This document shows positions 1-5,011 of a DNA stretch of 5,742 nt, piece after piece. Both the position numbers and the translations under genes were made by a program. Source of the DNA: Acidimicrobiia bacterium (GTDB lineage Bacteria; Actinomycetota; Acidimicrobiia; IMCC26256; PALSA-555). The stretch's first letter is position 1; each line of letters starts with the position of its first letter. The notes beneath the pieces are model-generated. The model was not told where the DNA came from and did no database searches. It saw only the letters and a list, made by a program, of their open reading frames with translations. The stretch covers positions 1 to 5,742 of the forward strand of contig JALHSW010000305.1 in assembly GCA_022865365.1 (NCBI GenBank). Direction: 5' to 3'.

Positions 1-145
1 CGAGCATCACTTCGAGTGTCGTCTCTCCGTCGCGCGTTGTCCGCCCGCCGACGGTGATCCACATCGGCACCACCGTCACGCCGTAACGCTCGACGAACTC
101 AGCGGGCAGCGCGGCGGCGCTGTCGGTCACCACGGCCACGGTCAC
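1..145 (-). CDS. DegV family protein, N-terminal part (cut by left edge)
   Basis: This is the first 48 codons of a minus-strand gene that continues past base 1. The protein opens VTVAVVTDSAAALPAEFVER and goes on with a VVPMWITVGG stretch followed by an RDGE segment. That order (hydrophobic strand, TDS, then LP, then VVP, then GG and a DGE-like turn) is the classic start of the DegV fold. DegV proteins bind a fatty acid in a buried pocket; in Firmicutes the homologues (FakB) present fatty acids to a kinase (FakA). Whether this one has such a partner cannot be seen here. The GTG at 145-143 is chosen because a GAGGAG lies five bases upstream and the family normally starts right at this first strand. 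An in-frame ATG at 229 would add 28 residues of unfamiliar sequence. The gene is divergent from the Usp-UbiB gene. Family assignment is fairly sure despite the short length. Confidence 0.82.
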   Translation of the reverse strand, partial: MTVAVVTDSAAALPAEFVERYGVTVVPMWITVGGRTTRDGETTLEVML

Positions 146-150
146 GGTCT

Positions 151-156
151 CTCCTC
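151..156 (-). promoter_or_regulatory. Ribosome binding site of the DegV-family gene
   Basis: Read on the minus strand, GAGGAG lies five bases before the GTG at 145. It decides the start against a second in-frame GTG at 139 (spacing 11) and the ATG at 229. Confidence 0.65.
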
Positions 157-411
157 GGCGATCAGACGGTAAGCCTCGGCGTCGCACGGCCCAGGCAGTC
201 GGGACGACGAGCGACAACTTCGACAGCATCGCGCGGGCCGGCTGGTCCGACGCGCGGTCTCTTGAATCGAGGGTCGTGGGCGCTCGCAAGACAGACCCGA
301 CAAGACGCCCAGGCCCGTTCGAAGTGCGATGGAGTCCCAGGCGTCCCTCGACGAACTCACTTGGCCACCCCCACATCCTGTGGCGGCGGAGCCTTGCGCA
401 CCGCCATGGCC

Positions 412-417
412 TAGCGT
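412..417 (+). promoter_or_regulatory. Possible -10 box giving a leaderless Usp-UbiB transcript
   Basis: TAGCGT matches the actinobacterial TANNNT -10 pattern and ends six bases before the ATG at 424. A transcript started at normal distance from it would begin at or next to the start codon, giving a leaderless mRNA. In keeping with this, no Shine-Dalgarno sequence precedes the ATG. No convincing -35 box is visible at 16-18 bases upstream; a TTGCGC is present but only 12 bases away. This is inference from position and motif. Confidence 0.35.
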
Positions 418-423
418 GGATTC

Positions 424-2490
424 ATGCAACGAATCGTCGTCGCGACCGACCGCAGCGAGACGTCGGAACGAGCCATCGAGTGGGCCGCCGACCTCGCGAG
501 TCGCTTCACCGCCGAGCTCCTGCTCGTCCAGGTGGTCGCCCCTTCGCATGCGGACATGGCCGAAGGCGTCCGCAGCGACGACCTCGCCGGAATCGACGAC
601 CACATCCTCAACGCCATGCGCGCCGACCTGCACCGGCTCGCCGAGGAGATCGCCGGCCCGAGCGGCCGTGCTCGGGTGGTCGTCGACGAGGAGCCCGCCG
701 AGGCGATCGTCGCGGTCGCCGACGAAGAGCGCGCGGACGTCATCGTCGTAGGCAACGCCGGGATGAGCGGCAACAAGAAGTTCCTCCTCAGCAACATCCC
801 GAACCGAATCACGCACGCCGCTCACTGCACGGTCATCACAGTGAACACGTCGACTCTCGACGGACAGACGCGCTCCGTCGTCACGACGACACGCGACACC
901 GACGGCGAGCCTCTCCTCAGCGGACGCGCCGCGAAGATCGCGAGCGTCGTCGCCAAGCACGGGATCGCCGAGCTCTTCGCCCGGCGCAAGGGCGACCACG
1001 ACGGCTCTGAGACTCGCGAGACGGCGCGCCGACTCCGACAGGCGTTCGAGGAGCTTGGTCCGACGTTCTGCAAGCTCGGGCAGGTGCTCTCGACCCGTCC
1101 CGACCTCGTACCGCCGGAATACATCGACGAGCTCGCGGCACTACGCGACCACGTGCCCCCGCTCACCGAGGCAGAAGTTGTCGAAGTCATGGAGGAGGAG
1201 CTGCGCGTCCCGTGGGACGACGTGTTCGAGAGCATCGAGCCTGAGCTGCTGGCCAGTGGTTCGATCGCGCAGGTGCACCGGGCGACGCTGTCGACGGGTG
1301 AGCGGGTGGTGGTGAAAGTGCAACGACCCGGGGCGCGTGAGCAGATCATGCGCGACCTCGGGCTTCTTGGCGTGTTCGCCCGCAAGACCGCGACTCGTCC
1401 TGGCCTCCGCCAGATCGTCGATCCTGCGGCCGTTGTCGAGCACCTGTCGGAATCGCTCCAAGCCGAGCTCGACTTCCGGAAGGAGGCCGCGAGCATCGAG
1501 CGGATGCGCGGCATCCTTGCGCCGTATCACCGCTTGGCCGTGCCCGGCGTGTACACCGACTTCTCGACCGGCCGCCTGCTCGTGATGGAGGAGGTCCAGG
1601 GCGGGCCCCTGTCGAGCGCCCCGTTGGGCGAAGAGCGCACCGAGGCGGCGCGTCAGCTGATCGAGTCGTACTACAAGCAGATCCTCACCGAGGGCTTCTT
1701 CCACGCCGACCCGCACCCGGGGAACATGAAGTGGTGGGACGACAAGGTGTACTTCCTCGACTTCGGGATGGTCGGCGAGATCGGTCCCGACCTTCGCGAA
1801 GGACTCGTGCTCCTCCTGCTCGCGTTCTGGCAGGAGGACTCCGGATTTCTCACCGAGACGGTGCTCGGGCTCTCGGGCACCGGGCCGCGTCCCGACATCG
1901 ACATCGAAGGGCTCCAGGTCGAGATCGGCTCCCTCGTGTCGCGATACCGGCACCTCCCGCTGAACGAGCTCCAGCTCGGTCCGATGCTCCAGGACGTGAC
2001 GACCGTCGCGATCCGCTTCGACGTACCGCTGCCGGCGACTCTCATTCTCACGGGCAAGGCGCTCGCGCAGATCCAGCACGCGACCGCGGAGCTCGACCCC
2101 GATCTCGACGTGTTCGCGGTCGCGGGCCGCTACCTCGCTCGTTCTACCTTCGAGAAGATGCGGGTCATCGCCCGACCTCAGGAGCTGCTCTACGAGGGGC
2201 AGAAGATCCGGACGCGCGTCTCGAGGCTGATCGAAGCACTCGAGCGGCTCGTCGGCGCGCGGTCGGGTCCGAACCTCCAGGTCGAGTTCAAGGGCTTCGA
2301 GGGCGTCGAGGCGACGGTGCGACGCGCCAGCCGCCGGCTCTCGTTCGCGCTCGCGGCCGCCGGCGCGTTCATCGCGACGGCGATCACCGCCGACTCCACG
2401 AATGTGGCGGAGTGGGTGCCGATCGCGATCGGGACCATCGCGGGGATCCTGACGTTCGGCTTGCTCGGCGACGTGTTCCGCCGCCGCTAG
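424..2490 (+). CDS. Usp domain fused to UbiB/ABC1 atypical kinase, membrane-anchored
   Basis: This 688-residue fusion has two domains. Residues 1-141 form a universal stress protein domain: the opening strand VVATDRSE with D9, and a loop G110-x2-G113-x9-S123-N124 where ATP-binding Usps have G-x2-G-x9-G-S/T. After a linker (about 142-195), residues 196-640 form a full ABC1/UbiB kinase-like domain. Visible motifs are KxGQ at K217-Q220 followed by STRPDLVP, the loop ASGSIAQVH at 277-285 (in place of the alanine-rich loop), the VVVKVQ lysine K298, ELDFRKEA at 348-355, the catalytic loop HADPHPGN at 427-434 and DFG at 446-448. Two membrane helices follow (about 640-656 and 664-683, with GxxxG at 670-674), as in UbiB proteins. 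Without the Usp part the length is about that of a normal UbiB. UbiB/COQ8 proteins are ATPases that support isoprenoid-quinone metabolism; the role of actinobacterial members, in menaquinone users, is unclear. The ATG at 424 is chosen because the Usp fold begins there. The fusion is in one uninterrupted frame. Domain calls are sure; function is not. Confidence 0.93.
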   Translation: MQRIVVATDRSETSERAIEWAADLASRFTAELLLVQVVAPSHADMAEGVRSDDLAGIDDHILNAMRADLHRLAEEIAGPSGRARVVVDEEPAEAIVAVADEERADVIVVGNAGMSGNKKFLLSNIPNRITHAAHCTVITVNTSTLDGQTRSVVTTTRDTDGEPLLSGRAAKIASVVAKHGIAELFARRKGDHDGSETRETARRLRQAFEELGPTFCKLGQVLSTRPDLVPPEYIDELAALRDHVPPLTEAEVVEVMEEELRVPWDDVFESIEPELLASGSIAQVHRATLSTGERVVVKVQRPGAREQIMRDLGLLGVFARKTATRPGLRQIVDPAAVVEHLSESLQAELDFRKEAASIERMRGILAPYHRLAVPGVYTDFSTGRLLVMEEVQGGPLSSAPLGEERTEAARQLIESYYKQILTEGFFHADPHPGNMKWWDDKVYFLDFGMVGEIGPDLREGLVLLLLAFWQEDSGFLTETVLGLSGTGPRPDIDIEGLQVEIGSLVSRYRHLPLNELQLGPMLQDVTTVAIRFDVPLPATLILTGKALAQIQHATAELDPDLDVFAVAGRYLARSTFEKMRVIARPQELLYEGQKIRTRVSRLIEALERLVGARSGPNLQVEFKGFEGVEATVRRASRRLSFALAAAGAFIATAITADSTNVAEWVPIAIGTIAGILTFGLLGDVFRRR

Positions 2491-2669
2491 CGCTTCGAGG
2501 CTGATTCCTCGTTCGCCTTCTTCGTGCCTCGCACGACGGCACGCTCGATGACGTACGCAGCCACGCCCATGACGATGCCGAGCGCGGCACGGTCGGCCCA
2601 CCGAATCGTCGAGCGCGCGGGATGGACCCTGGGTTTCGCCGTCGCAACATGGACATGCACCTCGGCCAC
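2487..2669 (-). CDS. Possible small single-span membrane protein, 60 aa
   Basis: A short minus-strand frame starting with GTG encodes a basic N-terminal part (residues 1-26), a hydrophobic stretch AALGIVMGVAAYVIERAVV at about 28-46, and a charged hydrophilic tail rich in K, E, S and R. That layout, one membrane helix with a charged cytosolic-type tail, is what a real small membrane protein looks like and not the Arg/Pro-rich translation typical of shadow frames here. I do not recognise the family. Its stop overlaps the UbiB stop, so the two genes converge with a four-base overlap. There is no Shine-Dalgarno at usual distance (an AAGGAG lies 25 bases upstream), but a TAGCGT lies seven bases before the GTG, suggesting a leaderless start. 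A second GTG at 2660 is an alternative start. No function is assigned. Confidence 0.5.
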   Translation of the reverse strand: MAEVHVHVATAKPRVHPARSTIRWADRAALGIVMGVAAYVIERAVVRGTKKANEESASKR

Positions 2670-2676
2670 GTGCGAA

Positions 2677-2682
2677 ACGCTA
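2677..2682 (-). promoter_or_regulatory. Possible -10 box for the small membrane protein gene
   Basis: On the minus strand TAGCGT lies seven bases before the GTG at 2669. It is the same hexamer, at nearly the same distance, as the one before the Usp-UbiB gene. No clear -35 box is visible. The match supports, but does not prove, a leaderless start. Confidence 0.3.
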
Positions 2683-2711
2683 GCCCCGGCGGCGCTCCTT
2701 CCGGAGGGTCA

Positions 2712-2751
2712 CCATCGGTCGACGCAACCCAGCGATCGGTGCCCCCGATGG
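2712..2751. repeat. Inverted repeat CCATCGG / CCGATGG, possible operator
   Basis: Seven-base arms at 2712-2718 and 2745-2751 are exact inverted copies with 26 bases between them. A further direct copy of ATCGGT (2714-2719) occurs at 2735-2740. The cluster sits in the region between the small gene and the oxidoreductase operon, where a regulator site would be expected. Arms this short can arise by chance in GC-rich DNA, so a regulatory role is speculative. Confidence 0.25.
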
Positions 2752-2924
2752 GCTCGATCCTCACTTCCGGTTCGTTTCCGAGAAGATGTGACAAACGGCC
2801 CTAGGCCACGAACGGCGTGCGTAGGGAGGCTGTGTGCGACAGACCTGTCGGGAATGCCGAGTTCGGGGCGCTCGGGTTGAGCGGCAGGGGGCGACGTGGA
2901 GCAGGTGGTAGCGGCCGTGGGTAC

Positions 2925-2930
2925 GGAAGG
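2925..2930 (+). promoter_or_regulatory. Ribosome binding site of the first oxidoreductase gene
   Basis: GGAAGG lies six bases before the GTG at 2937. It fixes the start at this GTG, which is also where the dinucleotide-binding fold begins, and argues against the open upstream extension to 2817. Confidence 0.65.
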
Positions 2931-2936
2931 CTGACC

Positions 2937-4538
2937 GTGGGCCGAACGTACGACGCGATCGTGATCGGTTCCGGCCACAACGGCCTGTGCCTCGCGGCGT
3001 ACCTCCAGCGTGCCGGGCTGAGCACGGTGGTGGTCGAGCGGCGCCACGAGGAGGGAGGCGGGGCGAACACCGAGGAGCATGTGCTGCCGGGGTTCCGCTT
3101 CAACCTGCACGCGCAGTACATGGAGTTCTTCGACGTGATGCCGATGGTGCGCGACTTCGGGCTGGAGGACCTCGGACTGCGCACCGTGATGCCCGAGGCC
3201 CAGGCCGGGGTCACGTTCGCGGACGGTCGCCCACCCGTGATCCTCCACCGCCCGGACCTCTCGGACCGGACCCACGCGAGCATCGCCCGCTACTCCAAGA
3301 CCGACGCGGACACCTACCAGGAGCTCAAGGCGCGCGCGATGGCGTTGGAGCCGCTCCTCGCCGCCGGCCTCTACAGCCCCCCCGTGCCCGGTGCCGCGGA
3401 GAGTCAGGGGCCCCTCGTCGAGGCCGCGTTCGGCGACCTCGGCGTGGGCGCGCACTTCGTCATGAAGTCACCGAAGATGGTGATCGACGAGCTCTTCGAG
3501 GCACCCGAGCTCCGGACACTGCTCTACCGGACCTGCGTGGAGTGGGGCTACCCGCTGGACGGGCAGGGTACCGGGGCCAGCTTCCTCGTCTTCATCATGT
3601 GGACGCTCGGCAACTGGAAGCTCGCGCTCGGCGGTACGCACACACTCGCAAAGACGATGATGCAGGCCTGCTACCGGGAAGGCGTGGACCTGCTCGAGAA
3701 CACGGCGGTGGAGCGCGTGCTGGTCGAGGACGGGCGCGCGGTCGGTGTCGTCGCGCGCGGCGAGGTGATCCGCGCGTCGAAGGTCGTCGCGTCGAACGCG
3801 GACCTGCGCCAGACGCTCCTCGACCTGGTGGGCGAGGAGGAGCTCAGCGCGCTGTGGGTGCGGCGAGCGCGCGCGTTCCGCTACGGGCCGAGCCACGTGC
3901 TGGGCACTCCGTGCTTCTGCCTCTACGAGGCGCCCGCGTACAAGTCGGCACGCTGGGACGCGGAGATCGACCGTTGCTTCTACACGATGGTCGGCTTCGA
4001 TGGGCCCGACGACACCGTCGAGTACATCCGCGACCCGTACCGGGGCGTGGTTCCGAGGCCGGCGGCCGGCACGTGGGTGAACAGCCTGTGGGACCGGTCC
4101 CAGGCCCCGCCGGGCCGCCACGCCGCGACCGGCTGGTACTTCCTGCCGAACGCGAGCGAGCTGAGCACAGACGATTGGACCGAGGTGCGCGCCACGTACA
4201 ACGAGCGATTCCTCGACGTGTGGCACGAGTTCGCCCCGAACATGACTCGTGACAACGTGCTCGCGCACAAGCTGTACACACCCGACCAGATGGAGCAGAA
4301 GAACCTCATGCGCGAGGGGGACTTCTCGAACGGTGAGTTCGCGCCCGACCAGATGGGTGCCAACCGCCCGTTCCCGGAGGCGTCGAACTACCGCACCGAG
4401 GTGCAGGGCCTGTATCTCTGCGGTCCGTCGGCATACCCCGGCGGCGGGATGCATGCTGCCTGTGGGTACAACGCGTTCAAGGCGATCGCCGAGGACCTCT
4501 CCCTTCCCAGCCCACTCGTGGCCGAAAGGGGCTACTGA
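2937..4538 (+). CDS. Phytoene-desaturase-like FAD-dependent oxidoreductase, 533 aa
   Basis: The protein belongs to the CrtI-like/phytoene dehydrogenase-related group of FAD amine-oxidase-fold flavoproteins. An N-terminal Rossmann strand-turn carries GSGHNG at 11-16, with the strand-2 end ERR at 34-36 and a glycine cluster EEGGGAN at 38-44. The middle holds GNWKLALGGTH (225-235) and the second FAD-domain element VASNADLRQTL (284-294). The C-terminal FAD signature GLYLCGPSAYPGGGMHAACG is at 491-510. Length and motif order are complete for the family. Such enzymes desaturate, saturate or isomerise hydrophobic, often isoprenoid, substrates; the substrate here cannot be read from sequence. The GTG start is supported by a GGAAGG six bases upstream. 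Its TGA shares one base with the ATG of the SCP2-like gene, and a paralogue follows that gene, so it probably leads a co-translated operon. No carotenoid synthase gene is in the window, so a carotenoid role is not claimed. Confidence 0.9.
   Translation: MGRTYDAIVIGSGHNGLCLAAYLQRAGLSTVVVERRHEEGGGANTEEHVLPGFRFNLHAQYMEFFDVMPMVRDFGLEDLGLRTVMPEAQAGVTFADGRPPVILHRPDLSDRTHASIARYSKTDADTYQELKARAMALEPLLAAGLYSPPVPGAAESQGPLVEAAFGDLGVGAHFVMKSPKMVIDELFEAPELRTLLYRTCVEWGYPLDGQGTGASFLVFIMWTLGNWKLALGGTHTLAKTMMQACYREGVDLLENTAVERVLVEDGRAVGVVARGEVIRASKVVASNADLRQTLLDLVGEEELSALWVRRARAFRYGPSHVLGTPCFCLYEAPAYKSARWDAEIDRCFYTMVGFDGPDDTVEYIRDPYRGVVPRPAAGTWVNSLWDRSQAPPGRHAATGWYFLPNASELSTDDWTEVRATYNERFLDVWHEFAPNMTRDNVLAHKLYTPDQMEQKNLMREGDFSNGEFAPDQMGANRPFPEASNYRTEVQGLYLCGPSAYPGGGMHAACGYNAFKAIAEDLSLPSPLVAERGY
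4524..4531 (+). promoter_or_regulatory. Ribosome binding site of the SCP2-like gene, inside the upstream CDS
   Basis: GAAAGGGG lies six bases before the ATG at 4538, within the last codons of the first oxidoreductase gene. With the TGATG stop-start overlap it points to coupled translation. Confidence 0.6.
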
Positions 4539-5011
4539 TGGCCGACATCTACTGCGAGGCCTGGTACGGGGAGGTGCGCGACGCGATCAACGCGCGCGTC
4601 GCGACGATGCGGGACCTGCCCGAGGGATCGTGGATGGTCAAGATCGAGATCGTCAGCGACGGCCTGTCCCCGTATGTCGCCGAGGGCAAGGAGCGACACT
4701 TCCTCGTGAGCATCGAGAACGGGCAGTGCGCCTGGTATCGCGAGGTCGAGGGCGATGATCCCGCGGTCCAGCTCAACTACCGCTTCCGCGGCCCCGCGAC
4801 CGTGTTCGACGAGATCGCCGCGGGTCTGACCGACCCGATCGACGTCGCGCTGCGCGGCCTGGTGAAGGTACGAGGCGACATGCGCTTCCTCATGCGCCAG
4901 GCCGAGCACGTGAAGATCCTGCTCGAGGCATACGCGAGCGGCGTGGAGACGTCGTGGCCGCTCGGCCGACCCCCGTACGTCGGTGACCCGGGCGAGACCG
5001 CCCATGCGTGA
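4538..5011 (+). CDS. SCP2 sterol-carrier-like lipid-binding protein, 157 aa
   Basis: The C-terminal half reads as an SCP2 domain: a strand VQLNYRF at about 77-83, a helix TVFDEIAAGLTDPIDVAL at 88-105, then the GLVKVRGDM turn (G107, G113, D114) and a final helix at about 115-133. In SCP2 proteins this segment closes a hydrophobic tunnel that holds sterols, fatty acids or acyl-CoA. The N-terminal part (residues 1-75) has a helix with DAINARVATM, then strands SWMVKIEIV and HFLVSIENG, consistent with the SCP2 sheet. No signal peptide or membrane segment is seen, so it is probably cytosolic. The tail from about 138 is Pro/Gly-rich and likely flexible. The ATG overlaps the upstream stop by one base, and its own stop overlaps the next start by eight bases. 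Flanked by two desaturase-like flavoproteins, it is plausibly their substrate or product carrier; that is inference. Confidence 0.75.
   Translation: MADIYCEAWYGEVRDAINARVATMRDLPEGSWMVKIEIVSDGLSPYVAEGKERHFLVSIENGQCAWYREVEGDDPAVQLNYRFRGPATVFDEIAAGLTDPIDVALRGLVKVRGDMRFLMRQAEHVKILLEAYASGVETSWPLGRPPYVGDPGETAHA

Larger units (their letters stand above)
146..423. other. Divergent intergenic region between the DegV and Usp-UbiB genes
   Basis: These 278 bases separate two divergently transcribed genes and should hold both promoters. Open frames crossing it on either strand give Arg/Ser/Pro-rich translations with no recognisable family, so I see no gene. The only repeat noted is CAAGAC occurring twice, eight bases apart, around 287-308; it is too short to interpret. 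A possible -10 box for the plus-strand gene is listed separately. Confidence 0.6.
2670..2936. other. Intergenic region upstream of the oxidoreductase operon
   Basis: These 267 bases lie between the divergent small minus-strand gene and the oxidoreductase operon, so promoters for both should be here. An open frame in the operon's own frame extends back to 2817, but its translation is Gly/Arg-rich and unlike any FAD-protein N-terminus, so I treat it as untranslated. I found no convincing -10/-35 pair on the plus strand. The only structure noted is the inverted repeat at 2712-2751. Confidence 0.55.

Noticed and set aside
142..999. Minus-strand 285-residue open frame
   Set aside because: It is largely antisense to the Usp domain, with an Asp/Arg/Gly-rich translation and no recognisable motif; its end also overlaps the well-supported DegV start.
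2496..2511. Hairpin CGAGG / CCTCG after the UbiB stop as a terminator
   Set aside because: Only five base pairs with no T-run, and it lies inside the small minus-strand gene; too weak to call.
1141..2601. Minus-strand 486-residue open frame
   Set aside because: Arg/His/Glu-rich translation antisense to the UbiB kinase domain, whose motifs are unmistakable on the plus strand. It is a by-product of GC-rich codon use.
2524..2880. Plus-strand 118-residue frame between UbiB and the operon
   Set aside because: No recognisable features and no ribosome binding site examined as convincing; it is antisense to the more plausible small membrane protein for much of its length.
2817..2936. N-terminal extension of the first oxidoreductase to a GTG at 2817
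   Set aside because: The extra 40 residues are Gly/Arg-rich and unlike the family, and the GTG at 2937 has a well-placed GGAAGG.
2987..4252. Plus-strand 421-residue frame inside the first oxidoreductase gene
   Set aside because: Arg/Gly/Pro-rich out-of-frame translation, while the overlapping frame carries complete FAD-binding signatures.
3468..4454. Minus-strand 328-residue open frame
   Set aside because: Antisense to the first oxidoreductase; composition is His/Arg/Val-rich with no domain recognised.
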